Below, piece after piece: positions 5,724-12,520 of a stretch of DNA of 12,973 nt. The stretch comes from RGIG7213 sp045124505 (lineage in GTDB: Bacteria > Bacillota > Clostridia > Oscillospirales > CAG-272). Made by a program: the position numbers and the translations under genes. Under the pieces are notes generated by a model that was not told the DNA's origin, made no database searches, and was given only the letters and a program-made list of their open reading frames with translations. Position 1 is the stretch's first letter. Every line of letters begins with the position of its first letter. The stretch spans positions 1 to 12,973 of the forward strand of contig JBGVLZ010000058.1 of NCBI GenBank assembly GCA_045124505.1. The letters are read 5' to 3'.

Positions 5724-7256
5724 TTATTTTTTTAATTCACCTAAAATATAATCGCTTAATTTCTGTGACGGTGTTATTTTAACTGCAATATGACCGTCAC
5801 GCTCAAGCTGTTCCAAGCGCTCGGCTCGCAGACGTTCCTGCTGCAGCTCGGCAACTATTTCATCATAGTATTTAATAACCGTATTTCTATCTGCTCCCAC
5901 AGCTCTTGCTATTGCTGCCTTTTTTGTTATACCCGGATTTTCTCTCATATACTCCATTATAACATTCTTTTTACTTTTTCTGCCGTTCCCAGCTCTCCAA
6001 TTCACATTGCCATTTATTTCATCACGCACAAAATTCATCAGCTTAACGTGTTCAGCCTGTTTTCTGCCGTTTCTTTTATTTTTTTCAATCTGCAGACCGG
6101 ACAATTTTGCAATATCATCTCTTGGGAATGTAACATAGTCCTCATTATACATTTCCAAAGCACATTTTACATCATCTTCGGTAAATCGGTTTATATCCTC
6201 AATACTCATATCGTCATAAACTTCTAAAAGAGAATAAGCATCCCTCATCAGCTCGCCTTCTTCGATACAACATTTTTTTGCATATATAGCCAATGTCATT
6301 ATACCATAAAATCTATGACCGACTTTTATTTCAGTTTTAATTCGATTAAGCCACCAATCATATAAATCTCTTTTTATAGTCCATCTGCCCCGGCGCTCTT
6401 TTCTTACTATCCGCTTTTCATACCAATCAGGATATTTTTCTTTTGCCTCCTCGATTGATAACCGGCTTTTCATCATAATACTTTTAACGTGCTGCTGTTC
6501 TCCGTTTGAATCAGGAATAAAAGTTAAAAGTTCATCTAAAGAAATTCTATCTCCAACCGAATAAGCAACAACAGGGTATTTTTCTCCCAGTTTGGTACAC
6601 GTTCCAATCACTCTGAAACCCTGCATTATTCCCTGCATTTGCGGTTCTTTAATCGTAGAAGTAAACCTATTCCATATCTGCCGAGTCAAAGCATATTTCA
6701 ACTCTTTCATATACAACTGATTTTGCGGATACATAGGAACAGGCTCATCCAAAACATAATATAAATGCAACCCGGTACCACTATTTACGACAAAGGTAGC
6801 CTTTGGCAAAATATCTTTATCCATCTGATGAAGCACGTCCCGGAGCTGCGGCATATCTACACCATCAAGGTCAAACACCAAAGCATACAAATACCGAGCG
6901 TTTTTAGCATTTCGCTGTTTTCCGTAATACGAAATTGGAGACATAATAGTAAATTCAGACTTGTTAAGCTCATTCAACTCTTCGAGATTATCCGTAATTG
7001 TATATCTTTTCCCTTTACCATTTCTTTTAAGCTCAACCGCAATACCGTTTTCTTTATACTTTTTTTCAATCGTCACAGCAATAGCATTAGGTTTATTATC
7101 TTCATAGTGTCCTTTTCGCTCAAAAGCTCCTTCAGGAAATATGTATCTATAAAAATCATACGGCTCAATCTGCTCATAAAACTGATTAAGCAACGCATTT
7201 TTATTTATATATAAAAATCTTTGTTGTTTTAACAATTCAGACCTATCAGACAGCAT
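5724..7256 (-). CDS. Plasmid replication initiator/primase-like protein with AEP motifs
   Basis: A 510-aa protein. Motifs of the archaeo-eukaryotic primase fold are visible: YALVFDLDG with D129 and D131 as the probable metal-binding pair, and NSGTGLHLYYV (158-168) with H164 matching the sGxGxH nucleotide-binding motif. Toward the C-terminus (about 440-475) is a helix-turn-helix (GITKKAAIARAVGADRNTVI), suited to origin binding. This combination fits Rep proteins of plasmids and integrative elements that prime or initiate their own replication. The start ATG (7256-7254) has GGGAGGTG about 6 nt upstream; the open frame extends six codons further to a TTG without support. It leads the three-gene replication operon. 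The leader contains a 16-bp inverted repeat (7279-7351). Confidence 0.75.
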   Translation of the reverse strand: MLSDRSELLKQQRFLYINKNALLNQFYEQIEPYDFYRYIFPEGAFERKGHYEDNKPNAIAVTIEKKYKENGIAVELKRNGKGKRYTITDNLEELNELNKSEFTIMSPISYYGKQRNAKNARYLYALVFDLDGVDMPQLRDVLHQMDKDILPKATFVVNSGTGLHLYYVLDEPVPMYPQNQLYMKELKYALTRQIWNRFTSTIKEPQMQGIMQGFRVIGTCTKLGEKYPVVAYSVGDRISLDELLTFIPDSNGEQQHVKSIMMKSRLSIEEAKEKYPDWYEKRIVRKERRGRWTIKRDLYDWWLNRIKTEIKVGHRFYGIMTLAIYAKKCCIEEGELMRDAYSLLEVYDDMSIEDINRFTEDDVKCALEMYNEDYVTFPRDDIAKLSGLQIEKNKRNGRKQAEHVKLMNFVRDEINGNVNWRAGNGRKSKKNVIMEYMRENPGITKKAAIARAVGADRNTVIKYYDEIVAELQQERLRAERLEQLERDGHIAVKITPSQKLSDYILGELKK

Positions 7257-7278
7257 AAAAACACCTCCCAACAATAAA

Positions 7279-7351
7279 GGGGGAAAAGGGAGAGCAAAAA
7301 AGCGGTCGCTTACGCTCCCTTAAAGAAAAAGTCACCTCTCCCTTTTCCCCC
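7279..7351. repeat. 16-bp perfect inverted repeat in the rep leader
   Basis: GGGGGAAAAGGGAGAG (7279-7294) and CTCTCCCTTTTCCCCC (7336-7351) with a 41-nt loop. On the minus strand it lies just upstream of the primase-like gene's ribosome binding site. The loop contains AGCG...CGCT followed by TTTTTT, so it could attenuate rep expression or hide its translation start. Confidence 0.75.
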
Positions 7352-7447
7352 TCGCTCCACCTATGGAAAGCGTGGAAAACTCCGCTGGAGTTTACGCACC
7401 CTTACCACAGGTTACGCTCACCCCCATATTCCTCTCCGACTTTTTCC

Positions 7448-7620
7448 ATAGATTTATAAAAAATATTTTTTTATTTTTTTTAGTAGCCCTAAAGGGCTAT
7501 ACGGGGCATATATTATCAATGAATTTTTTCAGCACTTTTATAATACCATAAATTTTCTCAAAATACAATATATTGTGATAAATTTTATTATCCCCACAAA
7601 AATATTTTTTATAAATCTAT
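7448..7620. repeat. 23-bp perfect inverted repeat in the AT-rich spacer
   Basis: Arms 7448-7470 and 7598-7620 are perfect reverse complements (begin ATAGATTTATAAAAAA). The 127-bp interval is very AT-rich. The right arm ends 10 bp before the -35 box of mazEF. Confidence 0.85.
7540..7568 (-). promoter_or_regulatory. Possible promoter of the replication operon
   Basis: Minus-strand TTGTAT (7568-7563), 17 bp, then TATTAT (7545-7540) with a TG just before the -10 box. The -35 match is poor and the region is AT-rich, so chance matches are likely. Confidence 0.3.
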
Positions 7621-7629
7621 AAAATACCA

Positions 7630-7658
7630 TTGACAAATCCGCAAAAATCGGATATACT
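7630..7658 (+). promoter_or_regulatory. Consensus promoter of mazEF with overlapping operator palindrome
   Basis: TTGACA (7630-7635), 17 bp, TATACT (7653-7658). The palindrome TATACtatGTATA (7653-7665) covers the -10 box and the transcription start, where a MazE or MazEF complex could bind for autorepression. The operator role is inferred. Confidence 0.85.
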
Positions 7659-7688
7659 ATGTATATACTAATAATGGAGGTGTTCTAA

Positions 7689-7928
7689 ATGACAACAACC
7701 ATTCAGAAGTGGGGCAATAGTCAAGGGATCAGAATCCCAAAGTTTCTGCTCGATGCAGTTCAATGGAGTGACGATGAGCAGCTTGTATTAAGCGCCGACA
7801 AAAACAAAATCATAATTGAAAAAGCAGAGCCAAGAAAAAACATCATGGAACTTTTTGCTAATTTTGACGGCGAATATGTTCCGGTTGAAATGGATTGGGG
7901 ACAGCCGGTAGGAGAAGAAGTATGGTAA
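7689..7928 (+). CDS. mazE: MazE-type antitoxin (AbrB-like DNA-binding)
   Basis: A 79-aa protein opening with TTTIQKWGNSQGIRIPKFLL, the swapped-hairpin DNA-binding domain typical of MazE. The acidic C-terminus (NFDGEYVPVEMDWGQPVGEE) is the usual toxin-neutralising tail. It should bind and inactivate the MazF encoded next to it and repress its own promoter. GGAGG lies 8 nt before the ATG and a consensus promoter is just upstream. Its last codons overlap mazF by 7 nt, pointing to translational coupling. It lies within the plasmid-like block, where it would serve stabilisation. Confidence 0.9.
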   Translation: MTTTIQKWGNSQGIRIPKFLLDAVQWSDDEQLVLSADKNKIIIEKAEPRKNIMELFANFDGEYVPVEMDWGQPVGEEVW

Positions 7929-8251
7929 GTCAAGGAGATATTATAAAAGTCAGCTTTGATCCCCAAAAAGGACACGAACAAGCTGGCTACCGCCCGGCAG
8001 TAGTAGTAAGCAATGATTTTTTCAATCAGAAAACCAATCTTGCTATAATTTGCCCCATAACAAACACAAACAATAAATTCCCTTTGCATATCCCTTTAGA
8101 TAACAGAACGCAGACAACCGGTGTTATTTTATGTGAACACGTCAAGGCATTAGATCTTAATGCAAGACCGCACACGGTTGTGGAGCAGCTCCCAAAGGAG
8201 ATTTTGACAAAGGTAATAAATGTTGTGTTTTCAGAAATCGAACAAATTTAG
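7922..8251 (+). CDS. mazF: MazF/PemK-type endoribonuclease toxin
   Basis: A 109-aa toxin of the MazF/PemK family, which cleaves mRNA at short specific sequences. It begins MVSQGDIIKVSFDPQKGHEQ; YRPAVVVS carries the catalytic Arg (R24), and PITN carries the catalytic Thr (T47), so it looks active. Length is normal for the family. I chose the ATG overlapping the mazE stop (ATGGTAA) because AGGAGAAG lies just upstream; an upstream GTG at 7895 would add nine unlikely residues. A 12-bp-stem terminator follows immediately. Cleavage specificity cannot be read. Confidence 0.92.
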   Translation: MVSQGDIIKVSFDPQKGHEQAGYRPAVVVSNDFFNQKTNLAIICPITNTNNKFPLHIPLDNRTQTTGVILCEHVKALDLNARPHTVVEQLPKEILTKVINVVFSEIEQI

Positions 8252-8252
8252 A

Positions 8253-8284
8253 AACAAAAGCGGCTGTTACAGGCCGCTTTTGTT
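8253..8284 (+). terminator. Terminator of mazEF
   Basis: AACAAAAGCGGC (8253-8264) and GCCGCTTTTGTT (8273-8284) form a perfect 12-bp stem, with CGTTTT following. It starts 2 nt after the mazF stop codon. Confidence 0.85.
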
Positions 8285-8323
8285 CGTTTTAAGCCTGTTT
8301 AATATAAAACCCCACACGATCGC

Positions 8324-8353
8324 CTTAAAAACGATTTAAGAGCCGTTTTTGAG
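8324..8353 (-). terminator. Terminator of the recombinase/coiled-coil operon
   Basis: On the minus strand CTCAAAAACG pairs with CGTTTTTAAG (one mismatch), the T-run being within the 3' arm. It follows the stop codon of the coiled-coil gene (8367) by 13 nt. With the mazEF terminator it separates convergent genes. Confidence 0.55.
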
Positions 8354-8366
8354 CCTCTGGCAACCA

Positions 8367-9134
8367 TCAACACATACGCATATCTTTCGGAACGCAAGAT
8401 AACGGTTTTGTGTGATAAAAGGCTATTTCCCAATATCCCAATCGAAAATTCATTCTTAACTTTCTTTCAAGCATAACATTGTATTTTTTATGAATTTTTG
8501 ACCATTCATTATCTTCTATCATAGCAGCATAGCCGTTTGAATAACCGGCAGTAATTCCTATTTTTGAAATAAAAAATTGTCCGTTTTCATCTTTTACAAA
8601 TAATTCATCAATTATCTGCTTTCTTGCCTGTTCCTCTGTAAAATCTATCGTGTACGGACTCTGCAGAACCGTCTCCCATAAAACAATTTTATGGTTTTTT
8701 CTGTTTATTCTGAAAGTATAATCTTTTTCTGATGAAGAGCATACAACATACCCTGTATGCTCCTTTTTTGGTTTTAATTTTCTGTCGGCGTTCGCACGTT
8801 CCCGGTTAATTCTCAAAAGATTTTCATTCAGCCCACGTTGGTATTCGATTTCAGCATTTGCTGCAGCAAGCTCCTGTTTAATCTTTTCCACTTGCTCATC
8901 AGCAGCTTTGTATGCCTCATTTATTTCTCTTTTTGCTTCAACATTTGCTCTATCTATATTTTTTCGGGCTTTTTCTTCTGCTTCACTTTTCCCGGCTTTT
9001 GCTACCCTTAATTCTGTTTCTTGGTTGTTATATTCTTTCCTGGTTAATATCACATATTCCCATTCAGAGCTTGAATATCCCCCTTGCACTTCTTTATATC
9101 CGCCAAAGGGTGTTTTTTTAACATATTCAGACAT
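8367..9134 (-). CDS. Coiled-coil protein of unknown function beside the tyrosine recombinase
   Basis: A 255-aa protein. Residues about 35-120 form a charged coiled coil rich in Lys, Glu and Ala (KARKNIDRANVEAKREINEA and following). The C-terminal half (about 125-255) is a globular alpha/beta region with aromatic residues; I do not recognise it. No signal peptide or membrane segment is visible. The start codon is 12 nt after the recombinase stop, with a GGGGG stretch overlapping that stop codon as ribosome binding site, so the two are co-transcribed. It may assist the recombinase or plasmid maintenance, but only position suggests this. Confidence 0.7.
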   Translation of the reverse strand: MSEYVKKTPFGGYKEVQGGYSSSEWEYVILTRKEYNNQETELRVAKAGKSEAEEKARKNIDRANVEAKREINEAYKAADEQVEKIKQELAAANAEIEYQRGLNENLLRINRERANADRKLKPKKEHTGYVVCSSSEKDYTFRINRKNHKIVLWETVLQSPYTIDFTEEQARKQIIDELFVKDENGQFFISKIGITAGYSNGYAAMIEDNEWSKIHKKYNVMLERKLRMNFRLGYWEIAFYHTKPLSCVPKDMRMC

Positions 9135-9146
9135 TTCCGCACCCCC

Positions 9147-10175
9147 TTACAATCCTCTAAGGTAATTTGTAGCAAAAACTTCTGCTCTATTATGTCCGAG
9201 AGCTTTACTGCACATTGTCATCGCAGCTCTATCAAGTTTTCTCTTTACCTCGTCCTTTCTGCAGGTGTAAACATCACTTTGATATTTTCTTCCTGTTCCC
9301 TTGTTAATTTTATCATACGGAATATCTTTAATATCCCTTGCATGAGCTTTATACACCGCAGTTGCATACTCGGCTCTGTAACCGTGTATGTCGGCAGCTC
9401 CGTGTATATGCTCCCACACCTTTTTTTCTTCCGGTGTTTTTATAATTCTGTCGGCAATCTGCTTCTGATGTTCTCCGATAATCGGGCTATATCGTTCTCT
9501 GCCACCCTTGCCTATACCTTTTCGGATATGCACATAATATTCTTCCTCAAAGTATCTTGTATCTTTCAAAATTCCTAACTGCTTCTCATCGGCGGCCGTT
9601 CGCTTGTCCTCTGGTATGCTCTCCAGCTTTGTTATTTCCGCCTCGATTTCGGTTTTGGTTATTATATCCCCACCCTTAATCGAGGACAGCTCACATCTCC
9701 TCAAGCCTGTTCCCTTACAGAATTTCACAAGCTCATCATTGTTTTTTTCTGAAAAATGATGGTCTCTCTTTGCCGTTCCTCTGCTCCTCTTTATATCTTC
9801 CCTGTGTCGTTTCGGAGGCTGATAATAATTTTCATCATCGGGACTAATGCCATAGAGCTTACCCAACGCTTTCGCCTCAAGGTGCATTGTCGAAGCTGAC
9901 AACCCCTCTGCCTCTCTTTTCTGCAACCACTCATTTACATATTTTTTTGCACTTTTTAATGTTGTGCATTTCAGATCGGTTTCCTGCACGTACTTAATAA
10001 AATATTTTATATGTTTCCAATAACTCTTGTAGGTGTTAAAGGAAAATATTTTGTCTTTCTCCGTTCCGTTCTTCATAGCCTCTTTTTTGCTTTCGCCAAA
10101 GGCTTGCATACTTGTCAATTTATCGTATGCTTGCTGATGAAGAGTTTTAGAATAAGCTTTGTTTTTTCTTCCCAT
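9147..10175 (-). CDS. Tyrosine recombinase/integrase
   Basis: A 342-aa site-specific recombinase. An N-terminal SAM-like core-binding domain (about 48-115) precedes the catalytic domain. The catalytic set is visible: R159 in TGLRRCEL, a probable K223 in the GKGGRER hairpin, H264-x-x-R267 in HGYR, H328 in LGH, and the nucleophile Y338 four residues from the end. The domain contains an unusual insert between about 172 and 205 (EAEITKLESIPEDKRTAADE). I chose the ATG at 10175-10173 because AAAGGAGG lies 8 nt upstream; the open frame extends 20 codons further without support. It could resolve plasmid multimers or integrate the plasmid. Repeats just upstream (10236-10335) may be its binding sites. 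Confidence 0.88.
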   Translation of the reverse strand: MGRKNKAYSKTLHQQAYDKLTSMQAFGESKKEAMKNGTEKDKIFSFNTYKSYWKHIKYFIKYVQETDLKCTTLKSAKKYVNEWLQKREAEGLSASTMHLEAKALGKLYGISPDDENYYQPPKRHREDIKRSRGTAKRDHHFSEKNNDELVKFCKGTGLRRCELSSIKGGDIITKTEIEAEITKLESIPEDKRTAADEKQLGILKDTRYFEEEYYVHIRKGIGKGGRERYSPIIGEHQKQIADRIIKTPEEKKVWEHIHGAADIHGYRAEYATAVYKAHARDIKDIPYDKINKGTGRKYQSDVYTCRKDEVKRKLDRAAMTMCSKALGHNRAEVFATNYLRGL

Positions 10176-10670
10176 CAGAAAAACCTCCTTTCTCTGATGT
10201 TCAAATGGTGTTAAAGCTAAAGCCGCCTCCTGCAAGAATTAAATTCTCTGCATTCAGCAAAATACACTTTTTAAGGTCTTATGTGTGACCGGTTTGGAAT
10301 TAAATTCCGACACTTTTTCTTCTTGCTTATGTGTGCAGCCTTATTTATTATTTTAATCACTTTCTACGGCAGTTAAGGTTCTGTCGGCTTTTTGTAGAGT
10401 ACAGCATCTCTCCGGCAATTTGTCAGTATGTCCGGCTACATTCAACGATACGTTTGCTTACAATGTGCTTTCAAAAGATTACTTACACAAAGGTCAATGA
10501 TACATTTTTTCAATTCACAAGGTTACTGCGACAAGCCTATGTATCATATAGGTGTATCAAACCTAAACGGCTTCTACATTATAAAATAATGTACCTCCGG
10601 CAATTTCCCGGAACGCTCTGAGCCTAAACACTATTTACCCTCGCTCAGACGAGCCTCTTTTTCATTTTCT
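10176..10670 (-). ncRNA. Long non-coding leader or candidate structured RNA upstream of the recombinase
   Basis: A near-perfect promoter (10671-10699) drives about 490 nt with no convincing ORF before the recombinase. Possible minus-strand pairings: TCTGAGC/GCTCAGA, an 8-bp hairpin TACATTAT/ATAATGTA, CCTAT/ATAGG, and ATGATACAT/ATGTATCAT (10547-10539 with 10505-10497). The 12-mer CTCCGGCAATTT (plus strand) occurs at 10410-10421 and 10595-10606. I cannot match it to a known RNA class. It may instead be a recombinase binding region or copy-control RNA. Confidence 0.35.
10236..10335. repeat. Ordered repeat motifs upstream of the recombinase
   Basis: Three motifs occur twice in the same order: GAATTAAATTC (10236-10246, 10297-10307), CACTTTTT (10265-10272, 10311-10318) and CTTATGTGTG (10278-10287, 10326-10335). 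They look like a diverged tandem duplication of protein-binding sites, plausibly recombinase arm sites. Confidence 0.5.
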
Positions 10671-10699
10671 ATTATACCATACCCGAAAATGTTTGTCAA
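10671..10699 (-). promoter_or_regulatory. Consensus extended -10 promoter reading toward the recombinase
   Basis: Minus-strand TTGACA (10699-10694), 17 bp, TATAAT (10676-10671), with TGG before the -10 box. All 12 core bases match consensus. Confidence 0.9.
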
Positions 10700-10720
10700 C
10701 ATATTACACTAAATCTATAA

Positions 10721-10769
10721 CATAACGGTTTACCCGTACACGATATGCGCATACGGGTAAACCGTTATG
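10721..10769. repeat. 18-bp perfect inverted repeat with 13-nt centre
   Basis: CATAACGGTTTACCCGTA (10721-10738) and its exact reverse complement at 10752-10769. No T-run follows on either strand, so it is not a typical terminator. It lies just upstream of the promoter 10671-10699. Candidates are an operator, a crossover site or a transfer-origin-like site. Confidence 0.85.
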
Positions 10770-10772
10770 GCA

Positions 10773-10815
10773 AAAAAAATAGAGGTCGGCGAATATTGCC
10801 GACCTCTATTTTTTT
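10773..10815. terminator. Bidirectional terminator
   Basis: Arms 10773-10790 and 10798-10815 form a perfect 18-bp stem (seven A-T pairs, then TAGAGGTCGGC) with a 7-nt loop, giving a U-run on both strands. On the minus strand it follows the stop codon of the fragment ending at 10819. Confidence 0.85.
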
Positions 10816-10818
10816 ATG

Positions 10819-10980
10819 TTATGGTCTGTGATCAATGTTGAATGATTCGGTGTCTGACCCCGTTGTATAACTTACAGTTACATTTTCAGGAGATACTTCC
10901 CATGCCTGATTTACAAGACTAGAAGACATTCCCCAGTTTTCATATGTAGAGGTATTTCTATTATACCGAAAGACAGCGTA
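10819..10980 (-). pseudogene. C-terminal fragment of an unknown protein
   Basis: A minus-strand frame ends at TAA (10821-10819), 3 nt before the strong terminator. Its last residues include TSTYENWGMSSSLVNQAWE and, a little later, YTTGSDTESFNIDHRP. The composition (Ser/Thr/Asn/Tyr-rich, few charges) resembles the end of a secreted or surface protein. There is no start codon with a ribosome site, and the frame stays open into the opposite-strand replication gene, so the 5' part is missing. I do not recognise the family; the evidence is the frame, composition and terminator placement. Confidence 0.4.
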
Positions 10981-12029
10981 AGTATGTAAGGGATATTGCC
11001 GTGCGTCTGAATCTCTCCGAGGGAGATATGCCAGACTTCACGAACTACCACGAAACGGACAACTGGATAAAGCTACATAAGGACTTATGCCCTGCCACAG
11101 AGGACAAGGACTATTGTTACAAGAATGGAAATATCTATTCTATTGGGGAGTTCGTGTCTTTCCGTCAAGTCCTTAAAAGCTATTGTGAGGAAATCCGCAA
11201 GGTGCTTTGTAGCCGTACAGGGGCAGATTGTAAGCGTGAATTAGCTTTATTCCTTTATCGCTATTTCTTGCGTGAAATGAAATATACCAGTGAGGAAGCG
11301 TTGAATCTTACCCTTGATTTTAACGCTCATTTGTCCTGCCCTTTTGATGAATCCTATGTTATCACGGTGACTGCCAGTGCAGACAAAAGGATTGAGAGCG
11401 GACTTCCTTACCGTTACAAGAAAGAAACTATTATCAAGCTGTTGGAAATTACCGAGGAAGAATTGAAAGACTTGCCTTTCCTGTCTACGGCAGTCAAGAG
11501 CAAGAAAGAGCGTAAGGCAGAAGCTAACCGCAGAGCCTATGAGAAGCGTTTAGAAGCCGAAAATAAGCAAAACAAGGAAGCCGTGATTCTGGAACGCAGA
11601 GCGGTTATTTTCGCTATGCGTGAAAGCGGAGCAACCGCAAAGGAAATCCAAGAGCAGTTACATATCAGCAGAGCAACCTATCATAGAGATATTGTTGCCC
11701 TTGCCACAGAGAGCGTTCTGACGGCTGTTAAAGCCATTTTGGACAAGGTAAGCAACAATATCAAGGAAGCCACAGAAAAAGCCGTAGAAACGGCTGAAAA
11801 GGGCGTAGAAGCGGTATCTGACAGCATGGATTGTTTCAAAGAAAAAGCTGTCAATATCGTAAAATCTGCTATGTCTCATTTTTTCAGTCTCCCTATTATA
11901 GAGAGTACAGCGAAGCTGTACCGCACATTTATGTCTGCCCCTACCAGACTGTTACAATACTTCCTGCCTGTTCTCCATGACGGGGGGAGCGGTGATATTG
12001 AGGGGGATTCCGACACCGACAGCAGTTGA
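10950..12029 (+). pseudogene. C-terminal part of a probable plasmid/element replication protein
   Basis: The frame is open from after a TAG near 10947 to TGA at 12027-12029. A GTG at 11001 gives 342 residues, but coding character seems to start upstream (TERQRKYVRDIAVRLNLSEG), without a ribosome site, so the N-terminus is probably lost at a junction near 10950. The first 170 residues are globular; LPYRYKKETIIKLLEITEEE and the basic stretch after it recall the C-terminal part of plasmid Rep/primase proteins. A helix-turn-helix follows (ATAKEIQEQLHISRATYHRD), then a long amphipathic alanine/lysine/glutamate helix and an acidic tail (GDIEGDSDTDSS). I am unsure of the family. It could also be a shortened but functional protein. 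Codon use looks richer in G+C than the AT-rich block to its left. Confidence 0.5.
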
Positions 12030-12068
12030 GTGTGGGGTTTTCCCCGATAGTTGATGATTGTTTTTGTT

Positions 12069-12254
12069 TTATAGCTGATACAGGACGAGGACGAGGGCGA
12101 AGCCACAGCCGTTCCGTTCCGCTTTGAGCCAGTCAAGGTACGGGTAGTATTTCCTTGCGGAAATCTCCACCCTTTCCCCCTTGACAGTCACAATCTGCCC
12201 CGTTCCGTAGGCTACGCCGACGGAAACAGAAAAACAAAGTTTTCCCGTTTCCAT
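12069..12254 (-). CDS. Small conserved-looking mobile-element protein, unknown function
   Basis: A 61-aa frame beginning METGKLCFSVSVGVAYGTGQ and ending with ALVLVLYQL; ARKYYPYLDWLKAERNGCGF lies in the middle. The sequence looks like a compact beta-rich domain followed by a helix, and I have the impression that it is common in clostridial resistance elements, but cannot name a family. No clear ribosome binding site is seen before the ATG; the frame is open ten further codons to a TGA. It lies 35 nt downstream of the XRE C-terminal half on the same strand and may have been translated together with it. Confidence 0.45.
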   Translation of the reverse strand: METGKLCFSVSVGVAYGTGQIVTVKGERVEISARKYYPYLDWLKAERNGCGFALVLVLYQL

Positions 12255-12288
12255 TCGGACTTGCCATTGTACGGGCAGACCGCTTCAC

Positions 12289-12485
12289 TTACCTTACAGC
12301 AGACCGCAGGGCAGGGCATGAGGGGCGTTTGCAACACCCCCTCAAACTCAATTGTCGTTTCTCCTTTTTTTCATAAGTTTCCATTTTTGTTATTACCTCC
12401 TTCGCAAGATCATCCATGTGGACTCCAAAAAGAAAGCAGATTTTTTTCAACGTATTTATATCGGGTTCATTGACATCCGTTTCCC
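12289..12485 (-). pseudogene. XRE regulator, C-terminal half
   Basis: The minus-strand frame contains DVNEPDINTLKKICFLFG, identical to the left XRE half, and continues normally with VHMDDLAKEVITKMETYEKK to a TAA at 12291-12289. Upstream it becomes RET and then an in-frame stop, where the left half has the normal NWERDV. So the N-terminal HTH is missing. Joined to 2377-2500 it would give a complete regulator of about 106 residues. No start codon or ribosome site supports independent translation. Confidence 0.75.
12424..12485. repeat. 62-bp direct repeat, right copy
   Basis: Matches 2315-2376 with one mismatch (12479). It lies 35 nt from the stop codon of the serine recombinase gene, so the end of that gene's element probably falls in 12486-12520. 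Confidence 0.95.
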
Positions 12486-12520
12486 TTAGTTAAAGATATT
12501 GTTGGGTATCTCAAGATGTG

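Larger units (their letters stand above)
7257..7629. other. AT-rich intergenic region, candidate replication origin
   Basis: This region lies between the divergent replication operon and mazEF. It holds a 16-bp perfect inverted repeat (7279-7294 with 7336-7351), a 23-bp perfect inverted repeat (7448-7470 with 7598-7620), the palindrome CAATATATTG, and long A/T runs. No gene is seen. Such an AT-rich, repeat-bearing spacer next to a rep gene is a usual place for an origin; this is inference. Confidence 0.45.

Noticed and set aside
5790..7214. Long plus-strand frames opposite the primase-like gene
   Set aside because: They are antisense shadows in AT-rich coding DNA, Phe/Ile-rich, without ribosome sites; the minus frame has recognisable motifs.
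10331..10621. 96-codon plus-strand frame upstream of the recombinase
   Set aside because: No ribosome site, odd composition, and it overlaps a minus-strand promoter leader with repeats. It is more likely chance.
10176..10670. Group I or group II intron, or a named large ncRNA
   Set aside because: I could not recognise a domain V hairpin, conserved intron ends or any named RNA motif; only weak stems and repeats are visible.
12261..12473. 70-codon plus-strand frame over the XRE C-terminal half
   Set aside because: The opposite strand matches the XRE protein through the 62-bp repeat, so this frame is a shadow.
2315..12485. The 62-bp repeat as a transposon target-site duplication
   Set aside because: It is far longer than usual duplications and has one mismatch. 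Homologous recombination or an attachment-site duplication fits better.
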